Counted from the first letter of the stretch, positions 6,936 through 19,968 are shown. The stretch: 64,000 nucleotides of DNA from Gammaproteobacteria bacterium (GCA_004298065.1 SCRL01000069.1:23130-87129); one strand, 5' to 3'. Notes: generated by a model from the sequence alone, not told the origin. Program-made: numbers and translations.

Positions 6936-9344
6936 TCAGCGACGGGGTTTTGAGTAGTGATTCAGTTCCTGGATGTCCTTGAGCGCCTGCACGAGCGGAC
7001 GCGGCACGGCAAGCGCATAGCCCTGACCGTAGTCCACGCCGAGCTTCACCAGAGTTTCGCGGATGGCGTCGTTTTCCACATATTCGGCGACGGTCTGGAT
7101 GCCCATGGCGTGCGCCACCTGGTTGATCGAGTTCACCATGGCCACGTCGGAGGCGTCGTCCGGCAGGTTGCGGATAAAGACGCCGTCGATCTTGAGGTAG
7201 TCCACGCGCATGCTCTTGAGGTAGGCGAACGAGGACAGGCCGCTGCCGAAGTCGTCGAGCGCGAAGCGGCAGCCGGCGCCCTTGAGCGTGCCGATGAGCC
7301 GCATGGCGGTCGCGAGGTTGGTGACCGCCGCGGTTTCCGTGATTTCGAAACACAGGTGTTTGGGGGGCACGCCGCTTTCGCGGATCGACTCCAGCACGAA
7401 CGGCAGGAATTCCGGATCGTAGAGCGACTGCCCGGACAGGTTGATGTTGAAGCAACCGAAATCGGAGAGGCCCTCCCAGTTCAGGGTTCGCAGCTGTTCG
7501 AGCGTCTCGCGCACCACCCAGCGGTCGATCATCGGCATCAGGTGGTAACGCTCGGCCGCCGGCAGGTAGGCCGCGGGCGTGACGATGTGGCCGGTCTCGT
7601 CGGCGAGGCGCGCCAGGATTTCGTAGTGGCCGGCGTGTTTTTTCCGGCCCTTGAGCGGCTGGATCGCCTGACAGTAAAGCGTGAAGCGGTTTTTGCGTAC
7701 CGCTTCGTTCAGGCGCTGTACCCAGCCGATTTCGCGTTGCCGGCGCAGAATGGTGAGGTCGTTTTGCTGGTAGAGGTGCACGCGGTTGCGGCCCTCGTCC
7801 TTGGCGACGCGACAGGCCACGTCCGCCGACTGCATGGCATCGTAGATGCTGTTGGTGTCGGCGGTGACGCGCACCACGCCGATGCTCGCGGCCACGCTGA
7901 ACGTCTTGTCCTCCCAGGTGAAGCGAAAATCGCGGATCGCCTCGCGCAGCTCCTCGGCCAGGCCACCGGCGCGTTCGAGTGCACAGTTCTCGAACAGCAA
8001 TACGAACTCGTCGCCGTCCGGGCGCGCGAGGGCCGTGCCGTGCGGCAGGCGCGACCGGAGCAGCTGGGCGAGCTGGCGCAGCAACTCGTCGCCCGCGGCA
8101 TGACCGCTGGAGTCGTTGACGAGTTTGAACAGGTCAAGATCGATGTAGCAGAGCGCATGCTGCGCGCCGTTGGAGCGTGTGCGGTCGAGGGCCGATTGCA
8201 GGTGTTTTTCGAACTCGCGCCGGTTGTACAGGCCGGTCAGGGTATCGTGGGTTGCCTGGTGGGCGATCTCGCGCGCCAGCGCGCGCATCTCGGTGACGTC
8301 GCGGAATATCAGCACGGCGCCCAGCACCTCGCCCACGGCGCCGCGCAGCGGGGTGGCGGCGAGTTCGATGGCGTGTTCCTCTCCGCGCCGGCCGGTGAGC
8401 ACGATGTCGGTGTCCGCAGTCACGACCTCTCGGCCGGCGAGGGCGCGCGCGACCGGATTTTGCACGGGCTTGCGCGTGCTGTCGTGCGCGATGGTGAAGA
8501 TCTCGCCGATGCGGCGCCCGCGCGCCTCCTGCGTGTCCCAGCCGGTGAGACGCTCGGCAATCGGGTTCAGGTATTCCACGCGCCCGGTGCCGTCGGTGCT
8601 GATGACGCCGTCGCCCATGGAATGGAGCGTCGCCAGGGCGCGTTCCTTTTCCTGGTGCAGCTCCACGTCGGCGCGGCGCGCGCGGCGTATCACCGCAACG
8701 GCGATCACGAAACCGAGCGTGACGATGAGGAGCGAGAGTGCGACCAGCAGGCCGCGCGCCTGCTGGTAGGCGCGTTTGGTTTCCTCGACGGCGCTGTCGG
8801 CCTGGCGCTTCTGAAGCGCATAAAGCTGCGCGAGTTGTTCGAGTACCGCGTCCTGGGTCGGGATCGCCTGGTCGAGCAGCAGCCGCTGCGCATCGCGCAG
8901 CTGTCCCTGAAAGGCCAGCTCGACCACGTGGTCCTGGACCGCGCGCGCCACGCCGGTGAGCCGGCCTTGTTGCTCGAGCAGTTCGCGTTCTTCCGCCGAC
9001 AGCTGCATCTCCAGGAGCCGGCCGCGTGCCGCGGCGAACTCGCCCGCGAGATTGTTGAACCGTAGCCACTGCTCGTCACGCTCGAACGGATCGCTGAGCA
9101 GAATCAGCTTCTGCAGGCTCACGATGCGCTCGCGCGCGTTGTGGCGCATCTGCGTGGCGAGCTCGATGCGCTCCATGTGCACGTTGACGATTTTTCCGAG
9201 TCGGCGCTCGGCGACGTTCATGTAGACGACGCCGAGAGCGGTCAGCAGCACCATCAGCGCAAGCAGCGCGGCAAACCCGGCGCCGACGCTCAGCCGGCGG
9301 CGCGGGGGGGAGGCAGGCAACGGCGCAGCGGTCATGTCAGGCAC
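6936..9344 (-). CDS. Membrane-bound PAS-GGDEF-EAL cyclic-di-GMP protein
   Basis: An 802-residue sensor. Two membrane helices (about 22-44 and 198-220) flank a helical periplasmic domain of about 150 residues, then come a PAS domain (about 240-355), a GGDEF domain (about 365-525) and an EAL domain (about 545-790). The GGDEF signature reads DGDEF (in RPDGDEFVLLF), so cyclase activity is doubtful. The EAL domain keeps the Glu of YEILARL, FNINLS, CFEITET, DDFGSG with KIDG, and QGYALAVP, so phosphodiesterase activity is plausible. The periplasmic part resembles four-helix sensor domains. It is a single-gene unit. Confidence 0.92.
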   Translation of the reverse strand: MPDMTAAPLPASPPRRRLSVGAGFAALLALMVLLTALGVVYMNVAERRLGKIVNVHMERIELATQMRHNARERIVSLQKLILLSDPFERDEQWLRFNNLAGEFAAARGRLLEMQLSAEERELLEQQGRLTGVARAVQDHVVELAFQGQLRDAQRLLLDQAIPTQDAVLEQLAQLYALQKRQADSAVEETKRAYQQARGLLVALSLLIVTLGFVIAVAVIRRARRADVELHQEKERALATLHSMGDGVISTDGTGRVEYLNPIAERLTGWDTQEARGRRIGEIFTIAHDSTRKPVQNPVARALAGREVVTADTDIVLTGRRGEEHAIELAATPLRGAVGEVLGAVLIFRDVTEMRALAREIAHQATHDTLTGLYNRREFEKHLQSALDRTRSNGAQHALCYIDLDLFKLVNDSSGHAAGDELLRQLAQLLRSRLPHGTALARPDGDEFVLLFENCALERAGGLAEELREAIRDFRFTWEDKTFSVAASIGVVRVTADTNSIYDAMQSADVACRVAKDEGRNRVHLYQQNDLTILRRQREIGWVQRLNEAVRKNRFTLYCQAIQPLKGRKKHAGHYEILARLADETGHIVTPAAYLPAAERYHLMPMIDRWVVRETLEQLRTLNWEGLSDFGCFNINLSGQSLYDPEFLPFVLESIRESGVPPKHLCFEITETAAVTNLATAMRLIGTLKGAGCRFALDDFGSGLSSFAYLKSMRVDYLKIDGVFIRNLPDDASDVAMVNSINQVAHAMGIQTVAEYVENDAIRETLVKLGVDYGQGYALAVPRPLVQALKDIQELNHYSKPRR

Positions 9345-9554
9345 AGGAAACCGTGCGTGCGGTGTGTGGACCGAGAGTCATGTTCGTGTCGGCTATCGAG
9401 GTCGGATCGCCGGAAGATGATTATTCTGCACAACTGATGTACCACACTATTTATGCGTGGAAAATACCATTCCAGGTTAACTGACAAATCGAAATCCCTG
9501 TAGCGTAATGTTTTCTGCCTGTAACGTCTGAGATAGGAGCTTTAAAAGTACTGG

Positions 9555-11645
<2,091 letters not shown>

Positions 11646-11721
11646 GAGAACAAAAGAAGGTGTTACAGCCGCGGCATTATAGCAAGCCAATGCATGCACA
11701 CCGGCAAGTCAATAATGAATA

Positions 11722-11809
<88 letters not shown>

Positions 11810-11815
11810 GAGTTT

Positions 11816-12985
11816 TTAGTAAACGTCCTTGCGCCGCCCGAGCCGTTCGGCCCACATGGCCACCATGCTCCAGGCGTATTCCAGCATGCGCGCGTACCAC
11901 GGCCGGCGTTGCCACTCGTCGAGGTGGTATTCGATAGCGTCGCGGAAATCGCGTTCGAACATTTCCTGTGTGGCGCGGGCAAGGCCGGCGTCGGCGGCCT
12001 CCTGGTTGGCCTCGAGGTTCCAGCGCAGGTTCCAGCGGTCGAGGTTGGTCGAGCCGATCGAGACCCAGTTGTCGCACAGCACCGCCTTCTGGTGCAGAAA
12101 ACGCGGCTGGTATTCGAAGATACGCACGCCGCTCTCCAGTAGCCGGCGGTAAAGATAGCGTCCGGCATGCCGTGCCGCGGGGTGATCGGTCACCGGTCCG
12201 GGCAGCAGCAGCCGCACGTCCACGCCGCGCCGGGCCGCGCGGCGTAGCAACCGCCGCACCCGCCACGGCGGAAAGAAATAGGCGGTGGCGAGCCACACGC
12301 GTTCGCGCGCGCCGCGCAGGCGCGCGAGCAGCGAGCGTTTTATTTCCTGGGTCAGCAGGCCGCGCGTAGAGGTCACGCGCCCGCGGCCTCCGCCCGCTAC
12401 CGCCGGCACCAGCGCCGGCAGTGTCGCCGGGACACGGGCGTGGCGGTTCCAGGCCTCCAGGAACAGCGCCTGCCAGTCGGCGAGCACCGGCCCGCGTATC
12501 TCCAGCATCGTCTCGCGCCAGGTGGCGGCGGGATGGGTCGGCGAATCGAATTCGTCGGCGATGCCGGCACCACCGACGAACGCCACGCGGTCGTCCACCA
12601 GGAGCAGCTTGCGGTGATCGCGAAAGATATTGCCGAGCAGTTTGGTGCCGCTGATCGGGTTGTAGAATGCCAGCTCCACGCCGGCATCATGCAGCCGCTG
12701 GCGGTCGTTTTGCGCCAGCCCGCGCGCGCCGTAATCGTCGAGCAGGAGTTTGACGCCGACACCACGCCGCGCCGCGTTGGCCAACGCCTCGATGAAACGG
12801 GTCGCCACGGCGCCCGATTCGATCAGGTACATCTCGAGCAGAACGCTGCGTTGCGCCGCCCCAATGGCTTCGAGCATGCGCGGGAAGAAACGCGGTCCGT
12901 CGATCAGCAGTTCGAAGCGGTTTCCCGAGCGCCAGGAAAACTGGAATTTCAGCGGGCGGTTGTTCGGTGTCGCGGGCGGAGGCAT
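11816..12985 (-). CDS. Phospholipase D / cardiolipin synthase family protein
   Basis: A 389-residue enzyme with two PLD phosphodiesterase motifs: HRKLLLVDDRVAFVGGAGI (about residue 118) and HQKAVLCDNWVSIGSTNLD (about 300), each keeping the H-x-K-x4-D catalytic residues. This fits ClsB-type cardiolipin synthases, which join phosphatidylglycerol units or transfer phosphatidyl groups at the inner membrane. There is no N-terminal membrane helix. The ATG at 12985 is preferred because the frame upstream is proline and arginine rich and lacks similarity. A ClsB identity is likely but not proven. Confidence 0.88.
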   Translation of the reverse strand: MPPPATPNNRPLKFQFSWRSGNRFELLIDGPRFFPRMLEAIGAAQRSVLLEMYLIESGAVATRFIEALANAARRGVGVKLLLDDYGARGLAQNDRQRLHDAGVELAFYNPISGTKLLGNIFRDHRKLLLVDDRVAFVGGAGIADEFDSPTHPAATWRETMLEIRGPVLADWQALFLEAWNRHARVPATLPALVPAVAGGGRGRVTSTRGLLTQEIKRSLLARLRGARERVWLATAYFFPPWRVRRLLRRAARRGVDVRLLLPGPVTDHPAARHAGRYLYRRLLESGVRIFEYQPRFLHQKAVLCDNWVSIGSTNLDRWNLRWNLEANQEAADAGLARATQEMFERDFRDAIEYHLDEWQRRPWYARMLEYAWSMVAMWAERLGRRKDVY

Positions 12986-13121
12986 GGTGCTATGGTTCCA
13001 AAACCCCTGAAAAATGTATAGCGCGCGTCCTTTCGGCGCGTGCCGCCCTCCGGTATCGTAGCGACCCATCGCCGAACCGCGTTTCGTTTTCGACGCCACG
13101 CCGGACAATTTCCGCACGCTG

Positions 13122-13511
13122 GTGCTCGCCAACTCCGAAAAAGGACCGGTCGCAGTGAACTTCTGGTCGCCGCGCGCCGGGCCGTGTCTGATGCTCATGC
13201 CGCGGCTGCTGAAGCTCGCCAAGGAGTTCGGCGGACGGTTCCTGCTGGTGCGGCTCAATACCGACGAGCACGGCCGGCTCGCGCGCGACTGGGGCGTGAC
13301 CAGCATTCCCATGACCAAGGTGTTTCGTCATGGGCGGGTCGTGGATACGCTGCACGGCGCCGAGTCGGAGACATCGGTGCGCGCATTGCTGGCGCACGCC
13401 GGTTTTTTGGGCGCGGCGCGCAACGGCCTGTTCGCCGTTTTCACGCTGCTCGGCGAGCAGGATCCACGTACCCGGCATTATCGGGACGAATTGCAGAAAT
13501 TAATAAAATAA
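13122..13511 (+). CDS. Thioredoxin-fold protein with one active-site cysteine
   Basis: A thioredoxin-like protein related to the N-terminal domain of CnoX/YbbN. The active site reads WSPRAGPC, so the first cysteine of the CxxC pair is missing, while the cis-proline region (SIPMTKVFRHG) is kept. The GTG at 13122 would cut off strand 1 and helix 1; similarity clearly extends upstream to about 13068 (EPRFVFDATPDNFRTL), where the frame is open back to a stop at 13059 but shows only a non-standard ATC codon. So the start is uncertain: an unusual start or a mutated one. It diverges from the PLD gene and precedes a Sel1 gene. Its last 45 codons are copied at 14155-14289. Confidence 0.6.
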   Translation: MLANSEKGPVAVNFWSPRAGPCLMLMPRLLKLAKEFGGRFLLVRLNTDEHGRLARDWGVTSIPMTKVFRHGRVVDTLHGAESETSVRALLAHAGFLGAARNGLFAVFTLLGEQDPRTRHYRDELQKLIK

Positions 13512-13711
13512 TGTTGTCCTGATACATTTCGCTGCCGCCCGCGCAGGAATATTCGCCGGCTGTCGGCCGGCCTTGTTCAGGCTCATTGCATCGCACGCCG
13601 CAAGACTATATAGAGAACTCTCCGGGGACCGGGCAACGACAGCCGGGAAGCCGGAAAAGGGAGGCCAGGACATCCCGGCCGCGATCCAAGATACCCCAGG
13701 AGGATTTTTTC

Positions 13712-14062
13712 ATGCTCATGCGCCGTCTCGCGATATTGCTGTCCTTGTTGCTGTTTTTCGCTTTGCCCGCGCCGGCGGCCGAAGGGGAAGACCCTTACGT
13801 AAAGCTGTTCAATGCGCTGGAGGGCATGGCCGCGAATGGCGACCCGCAGGCCGAGTATGGCCTCGGCCAGATGTACGAAAACGGCATCGGCACCAAGGCC
13901 GACCTCGATCGGGCGCATGTTTTGTACTTGCGCTCCGCGGCCAAGGGCAACGCACTCGCGCAAAGGAGACTGTACGAGATCGAGTTGGGCGCATGCGCTG
14001 CCTTGGTGGCGGTCCCGAATGTCGCGGGTCAATACCGCTGTCTGAGCCGCAACCGCAGCTAG
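13712..14062 (+). CDS. Short Sel1-repeat exported protein, copy A (C-terminus altered)
   Basis: A 116-residue protein with a signal peptide (LAILLSLLLFFALPAPAAEG) and one Sel1-like helical repeat (NGDPQAEYGLGQMYENGIGT). An AGGAGG-like site (13697-13703) sits just before the ATG. It is a paralogue of the gene at 14480: the two match up to AAKGNALAQRRLYEIE, after which this copy runs into an unrelated tail of about 25 residues. Downstream, in another frame, charged codons (ETEKEKERAGGRR) recall the coiled coil of the other copy, which suggests that the C-terminus was lost by frameshift or rearrangement. Confidence 0.65.
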   Translation: MLMRRLAILLSLLLFFALPAPAAEGEDPYVKLFNALEGMAANGDPQAEYGLGQMYENGIGTKADLDRAHVLYLRSAAKGNALAQRRLYEIELGACAALVAVPNVAGQYRCLSRNRS

Positions 14063-14154
14063 GCGGAGACCGAGAAAGAGAAGGAGCGCGCGGGCGGAAG
14101 ACGAAGCGCGCGCGCCGTAAGGTCGAGGCGCTGCTGGCTGCGCTGGGCAGCCAC

Positions 14155-14289
14155 GTCGACGTGCGTGCGCTGCTGGCGCACGCAGGTTTTTTTGGGCGCA
14201 ACGGCCTGTTTGCCGTTTTCACGCTGCTCGGAGAGCAGGATGCGCGGGTGCAGCGGGCCCGCGCCGATCTGCCGAAAATCGCTAGCTGA
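14155..14289 (+). pseudogene. Remnant of the thioredoxin-like gene C-terminus
   Basis: This stretch encodes VRALLAHAGFFGRNGLFAVF, TLLGEQDARV and a short tail, almost the same as residues near the end of the thioredoxin-like gene at 13378-13509 (VRALLAHAGFLGAARNGLFA). The rest of that gene is missing upstream, so it is a leftover of a tandem duplication of the two-gene unit. No independent function is expected. Confidence 0.75.
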
Positions 14290-14479
14290 CACACCCAGAC
14301 GGGCGGGGAATATTTACCGCCGCCAAACCGTCGTCCAAAAACAGAACCCTGCAGGTGACAGGGAACTATCCTATATATAAGTATTCCGCGCCGACTCCTG
14401 CATGGATGCACACGAGAAGACCTGGGAAAGGGTCCGTGTTTCCGGTGCGTCGCGGTATCTGCCACAGGAGGCTTGCATC

Positions 14480-15055
14480 ATGCGTTTACTTCATAAACGG
14501 CTGCTATTGCCGCTGCTGTTGTTTTTGGTCGCACCCGCTGCGTTCGCGGCCGAGGGCGAAGATCCGTACGTAAAGCTGTTCAAGGTGCAGGAGGGCATGG
14601 CCGCAAAAGGCGACCCGTTGGCCGAGTATTACCTCGGCGAGATGCACGAAAGCGGCCTCGGGACCAAGCCGGACTTGGAGCAGGCGCTGAATCTCTATCG
14701 GCGTTCCGCCGCCAAGGGCAACGTGCTTGCCAAACGCAAGCTCGAGGAAATCGCGCGCGACCAGGAAGAAGCCAAGAAAGAGAAGCAGCGCACGCAAGTA
14801 GAAGACGAGGCCCGCGCGCGTCGCAGAGCCGATGCCGAGGCAAGGGCGAAAGAGAAGGCTGATGCCAAGGCCAGGGCGAAGGCCGAGGCCGAGGCGATCC
14901 GCCTGGCGAAGGAACAGGAGCAGGCTGACGAGGCGCGCCTCGCGAAACAGACCGCCGCCGACGCGGCCAAACGCGAAGCCCGCCGGCGCGCGATCCTGGA
15001 GCAGGCGCGGCGCTTCCAGCAGGAACGGGCGAAAGAGGGCGACGCCTTCTGGTGA
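14480..15055 (+). CDS. Sel1-repeat exported protein with charged coiled coil, copy B
   Basis: A 191-residue protein. It starts with a signal peptide (LLLPLLLFLVAPAAFAAEG), continues with one Sel1-like repeat (KGDPLAEYYLGEMHESGLGT) and ends in about 110 residues of alternating Ala/Glu/Lys/Arg that should form a long single alpha helix or coiled coil. CAGGAGG precedes the ATG at 14480. Sel1 repeats mediate protein contacts; the role here is unknown. This copy looks intact, unlike copy A. A strong terminator follows. Confidence 0.78.
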   Translation: MRLLHKRLLLPLLLFLVAPAAFAAEGEDPYVKLFKVQEGMAAKGDPLAEYYLGEMHESGLGTKPDLEQALNLYRRSAAKGNVLAKRKLEEIARDQEEAKKEKQRTQVEDEARARRRADAEARAKEKADAKARAKAEAEAIRLAKEQEQADEARLAKQTAADAAKREARRRAILEQARRFQQERAKEGDAFW

Positions 15056-15090
15056 GACCGGAACCCCCGGCGTTGCTGAAGCGGGAAATG

Positions 15091-15124
15091 CAAACGGCCG
15101 GTGGTGAACACCACCGGCCGTTTG
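15091..15124. terminator. Bidirectional terminator, perfect 16-bp stem
   Basis: CAAACGGCCGGTGGTG pairs with its exact reverse complement at 15109-15124 across a two-base centre, with T-rich sequence on the outside of both arms. It lies between the convergent Sel1 and DUF3365 genes and should stop transcription from both sides. Confidence 0.85.
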
Positions 15125-15140
15125 TCATGGGGCAGCGGAT

Positions 15141-15710
15141 TTACAACGGTTGTTTGATGGTCACTGCGCCGCGCAGGTCGCCGACCTTGAAGCCGACGGC
15201 CTTGTCCTGCGGGTACAGCTTTTCCAGCTTGGCGCGCACCTTGGGATCGATCTTCTCGCCGTGGCACACCGGGCAGGGCATGCCCTGCGCCACCGGCAGC
15301 GCCTTCATATAACGGAAGGTCTTCTTCCCGCCCTCGGTGACCACCTCGGAATGTTCGAGCGCCGCCGGGTCCTCGCCCTTGGCCTTGCGCGTTTCGAACT
15401 CCTTCATCACCTTCGTCTCCCAGGCGTCCGGCGCGTTCTTCGCATTGCGGATTTTCAGGCTCGTGCGCCCGATCTGCAGGCCATTCTTTTTAGACAGCTC
15501 CGTGGCGATGGCCGAGGCCTTGGTGTTGCAGACCTCGATGGCGTTGGTCGGGCCGCCGGCCTTCATGGCCGCCTGCAACTCGCCCACGAGGGTCGTCTGC
15601 AATTCTTTGACAGCGCCGCGGCTTGCGGCGACCCGGTCGGTGGCCGGATCGGCCAGCGCCGGCAGCGCCGTAAAACCCATGAGGAGGAACGGCAGAAAAC
15701 ATTTTTTCAT
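15141..15710 (-). CDS. DUF3365 (Tll0287-like) c-type haem protein
   Basis: A 189-residue exported protein of the DUF3365 family. It has a signal peptide (residues 1-20, CFLPFLLMGFTALPALA), the family signature NAIEVCNTKA, a KIRNAKNAPDAWE region and one haem c motif, CPVCHG, near residue 150. It should be a periplasmic monohaem cytochrome with PAS-like fold, acting as a redox sensor or electron carrier. ATG 15710 is chosen since it begins the signal peptide. It is a single gene facing copy B of the Sel1 protein. Confidence 0.87.
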   Translation of the reverse strand: MKKCFLPFLLMGFTALPALADPATDRVAASRGAVKELQTTLVGELQAAMKAGGPTNAIEVCNTKASAIATELSKKNGLQIGRTSLKIRNAKNAPDAWETKVMKEFETRKAKGEDPAALEHSEVVTEGGKKTFRYMKALPVAQGMPCPVCHGEKIDPKVRAKLEKLYPQDKAVGFKVGDLRGAVTIKQPL

Positions 15711-15857
15711 GTAATACCCCCGTTGATTGATGGTGGTGTGGACGACGCCGACCTTAATATCCGCGTCCACGGTCTTGGCCATTGATCTAGGTCAAGAACA
15801 TTCCGGATCGGCGGTCCACGAGCTTCAAATAAGAACCCCTAACATAATGAAAAATCA

Positions 15858-15930
15858 GCCACAGAGTACACAGAGATCACAGAGAAAAATCGGGTTTTCT
15901 TGTCTCTGTGTTCTCTGTGATCTCTGTGGC
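15858..15930. repeat. CACAGAG hairpin repeat, copy 2
   Basis: Left arm GCCACAGAGTACACAGAGA and right arm ending CTCTGTGATCTCTGTGGC pair across an AT-rich centre. It lies just downstream of metG (which reads leftwards), so it may serve as its terminator. It is the most symmetrical of the three copies in the window. Confidence 0.8.
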
Positions 15931-15959
15931 AAATGTTTTTTTGTTATGTGTTCTAAATA

Positions 15960-18044
15960 CTATTTCACTCGCATCCCCGGCTGGGCGCCGGTGTCGGGTG
16001 AGAGTATCCAGAGATCCTTGCCGCCGGGGCCGGCGGCCAGCACCATGCCCTCGGAGAGGCCGAACTTCATCTTGCGCGGCGCGAGGTTGGCGACCACCAC
16101 GGTGAGCCGGCCTTCAAGCGCGGCCGGTTCGTAGGCCGAGCGGATGCCGGCGAAGACGTTGCGCGTCTTGCCTTCGCCTAGGTCCACCGTGAGCTGCAAC
16201 AGCTTGTCCGCGCCCTCGACGTAGCCGGCCTTGACGATGCGCGCGATGCGCAGGTCGAGCTTGCCGAAGTCGTCGATCGTAATTTCCGGCTTGATCGGTT
16301 CGATGCCGGCCGCCGCCGGCGTGGTTTCGGTCGTGGTCATTTTCAGGCTCTCTTTCGATGCGCTGAGCATCGCTTCGATCGCTTTCGGATCGACGCGCGT
16401 CAACAGATGTTGATATTCCTTGATCGGCTTGGTCGGATAGCGGTTTAGGTGCGCCCAGTCGAGTTCGCCCTGCAGGTTCAGGAAATCCGCCACCTTGTCC
16501 GCCAGTCGCGGCATGATCGGGCGCAGGTAGATCGTCAGAACGCGGAACGCGTTGATGCATTCGCTGCACACCTGGTGCAGCCGCTTTTCGAGCAGCGGAT
16601 CGGAGGATTTCGCCAGTTCCCACGGCTTGTTACGGTCGAAATACTGGTTCACCTGGTCGGCCAGTCGCATGACCTCGCGCACCACGCGCCCGTAGTCGCG
16701 TTCCGCGTAGGCAGCCAGAATCGCGTTCTCTTCAGCGTAGAGCCGTTGTTCCAGCGCCATGTCCGAGGAGATGTGCGTGTCCTCGGCCATCAGTTCGCGC
16801 TCCTCGATCAGCCGCCCCTGGAAGCGCTTGGTCAGGAAGCCCGCCGCGCGGCTGGCGATATTGACGTACTTGCCTACGAGGTCGCTGTTGATGCGCGCGA
16901 CGAAGTCCTCGAAGCTTAAGTCGATGTCCTCGACGCGTGGGCCGAGCTTGGCGGCGAAGTAATAGCGTAGGTACTCTGGATTCAGATGGTCTAAATAGGT
17001 GCGCGCGGTGATGAAAGTGCCGCGCGACTTGGACATCTTCTGGCCGTTGACCGTAAGGAAGCCGTGGGCGAAGACCGCCGATGGTTTGCGGAAGCCCGCG
17101 CCTTCGAGCATGGCCGGCCAGAACAGCGCGTGGAAATAAAGGATGTCCTTGCCGATGAAGTGATACAACTCGGTTTTCGAGTCCTTGCCCCAGAATTCAT
17201 CAAAGTTGAGGCCCTTCGCGGCGCACAGGTTCTTGAAGCTCGCCATGTAGCCGATGGGTGCATCGAGCCAGACGTAGAAATACTTGCCGGGCGCGTCGGG
17301 AATCTCAAAACCGAAGTAGGGCGCGTCGCGCGAGATATCCCAGTCCTGCAACCCGGCGTTGAACCACTCGTCGAGCTTGTTCGCGACCTCCGGTTGCACG
17401 TGGCGCGGCGCGGTGATCTCCGGGAACAGCCATTTCTTGAGGCTTTCCTCGAAGTCGCCGAGCTTGAAGAAGTAATGTTCGGATTCCTTCTCCACGGGCT
17501 TGGCGCCCGAGAGTGCCGAAACAGCGTTTTTCAGTTCCGTGGGCGAATAGGTCGCGCCGCAGACCTCGCACGAGTCGCCATACTGGTCGGGTGCGCCGCA
17601 GCGCGGGCATTCGCCCTTGATGAAGCGGTCCGGCAGAAACATCTGCTTGACCGGGTCGTACGCCTGCTTGATGGTGCGCTTGGCGATGTGACCGCCGGCC
17701 TGGAGCTTCTTATATATAAGTGCAGCGAGTTCCCGGTTCTCGGGAGAGTGCGTGGAATAATAATTGTCGAACGCCACGCCGAAGTCGGCGAAGTCGCTTG
17801 CGTGCTCGGCGTGCATGCGGGTAATCAACTGTTCGGGCGTCACGCCCTCTTGCTGCGCGCGCAGCATCACCGGCGTGCCATGGGTGTCGTCGGCGCAGAC
17901 GTACCAGCACTCATGGCCGTGCAGTTTCTGGAACCGCACCCAGATGTCGGTCTGGATGTACTCCACCAGGTGCCCGAGGTGGATCGGGCCGTTGGCGTAG
18001 GGCAGGGCGCTGGTGACGAGGATTTTTCGCTTGTTATCGGGCAT
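15960..18044 (-). CDS. metG: Methionyl-tRNA synthetase
   Basis: A 694-residue class I aminoacyl-tRNA synthetase that charges tRNA-Met. Visible are the HLGH motif in [11 protein letters not shown], the zinc knuckle with CPRC and CEVC around residues 145-161, the KMSKS loop, and a C-terminal EMAP/Trbp111-type tRNA-binding domain (about 590-694, [12 protein letters not shown] to [12 protein letters not shown]). Length and domain order match the long proteobacterial form. It diverges from mrp, the usual neighbour in Gammaproteobacteria. Confidence 0.98.
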   Translation of the reverse strand: MPDNKRKILVTSALPYANGPIHLGHLVEYIQTDIWVRFQKLHGHECWYVCADDTHGTPVMLRAQQEGVTPEQLITRMHAEHASDFADFGVAFDNYYSTHSPENRELAALIYKKLQAGGHIAKRTIKQAYDPVKQMFLPDRFIKGECPRCGAPDQYGDSCEVCGATYSPTELKNAVSALSGAKPVEKESEHYFFKLGDFEESLKKWLFPEITAPRHVQPEVANKLDEWFNAGLQDWDISRDAPYFGFEIPDAPGKYFYVWLDAPIGYMASFKNLCAAKGLNFDEFWGKDSKTELYHFIGKDILYFHALFWPAMLEGAGFRKPSAVFAHGFLTVNGQKMSKSRGTFITARTYLDHLNPEYLRYYFAAKLGPRVEDIDLSFEDFVARINSDLVGKYVNIASRAAGFLTKRFQGRLIEERELMAEDTHISSDMALEQRLYAEENAILAAYAERDYGRVVREVMRLADQVNQYFDRNKPWELAKSSDPLLEKRLHQVCSECINAFRVLTIYLRPIMPRLADKVADFLNLQGELDWAHLNRYPTKPIKEYQHLLTRVDPKAIEAMLSASKESLKMTTTETTPAAAGIEPIKPEITIDDFGKLDLRIARIVKAGYVEGADKLLQLTVDLGEGKTRNVFAGIRSAYEPAALEGRLTVVVANLAPRKMKFGLSEGMVLAAGPGGKDLWILSPDTGAQPGMRVK

Positions 18045-18198
18045 GTCTTAACCGTATGGCGAACGGGTCTTTGCGCTTGAAAGCCCGCCGCAAGGCCCCG
18101 ATATGATACGGGAATTACCGCATAGCTGCGATGACAATCCGCGAAACGCGGTGTAGCATGTGCGCCCCTTGAGTACCCCGACGCTGGAGAGTTTTGCA

Positions 18199-19287
<1,089 letters not shown>

Positions 19288-19303
19288 ACTGTACCGACAA
19301 CAG

Positions 19304-19357
19304 CGCCCGGGACACCAGAAACACGCGGTTTTCTGGTAAACTCCCGGGCGTTTTTTA
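19304..19357 (+). terminator. Rho-independent terminator after apbC
   Basis: CGCCCGGGA (19304-19312) pairs with TCCCGGGCG (19342-19350), the inner CCAGAAA pairs with TTTCTGG, and a run of six T follows at 19351. It separates apbC from dcd. Confidence 0.85.
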
Positions 19358-19378
19358 TTTCGCGCGCGGGAAAATCGC

Positions 19379-19945
19379 ATGGGCATCAAATCCGACAAGT
19401 GGATCCGCCGCATGGCGCAAAGCCACGGCATGATCGAGCCGTTCGAGCCGAACCAGGTCAAACACGGCGGCAACGGCGCCATGGTCTCGTACGGCACGTC
19501 GAGTTACGGCTACGACGTGCGCTGCTCGGACGAGTTCAAGATCTTCACCAACATCAACTCGACCATCGTCGACCCGAAGGCGTTCGATCCGAACAGCTTC
19601 GTCGACTTCAAAGGCCCGGTCTGCATCATCCCGCCGAACTCGTTCGCGCTCGCGCGCACAGTCGAGTACTTCCGCATCCCGCGCAACGTGCTCACCATCT
19701 GCCTCGGCAAGTCCACCTACGCGCGCTGCGGCATCATCGTCAACGTCACGCCGCTGGAACCGGAATGGGAAGGGCACGTGACGCTTGAGTTTTCCAACAC
19801 CACGCCGTTGCCGGCGAAGATCTACGCCAACGAGGGCGTGGCGCAGGTGCTGTTCATCGAGGGCGACGAGATTTGCGAAACCTCTTATAAGGATCGCGGC
19901 GGCAAGTATCAGGGCCAGAAGGGCGTGACCCTGCCGAAGATCTGA
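19379..19945 (+). CDS. dcd: dCTP deaminase
   Basis: A 188-residue enzyme that deaminates dCTP to dUTP, feeding dTMP synthesis; the matching dUTPase is at 57961 in this window. The motifs [13 protein letters not shown], the core [28 protein letters not shown] and the ending [13 protein letters not shown] are typical of the bacterial trimeric enzyme. It has full length and follows apbC with its own upstream terminator. Confidence 0.97.
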   Translation: MGIKSDKWIRRMAQSHGMIEPFEPNQVKHGGNGAMVSYGTSSYGYDVRCSDEFKIFTNINSTIVDPKAFDPNSFVDFKGPVCIIPPNSFALARTVEYFRIPRNVLTICLGKSTYARCGIIVNVTPLEPEWEGHVTLEFSNTTPLPAKIYANEGVAQVLFIEGDEICETSYKDRGGKYQGQKGVTLPKI

Positions 19946-19968
19946 CGGTTCGCGCAGTTATCGGACAC

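Noticed and set aside
6957..9065. Long rightward reading frame opposite the GGDEF-EAL gene
   Set aside because: It mirrors codon bias of the real leftward gene, has no recognisable domain and is Arg/His/Val rich like other antisense frames in GC-rich DNA.
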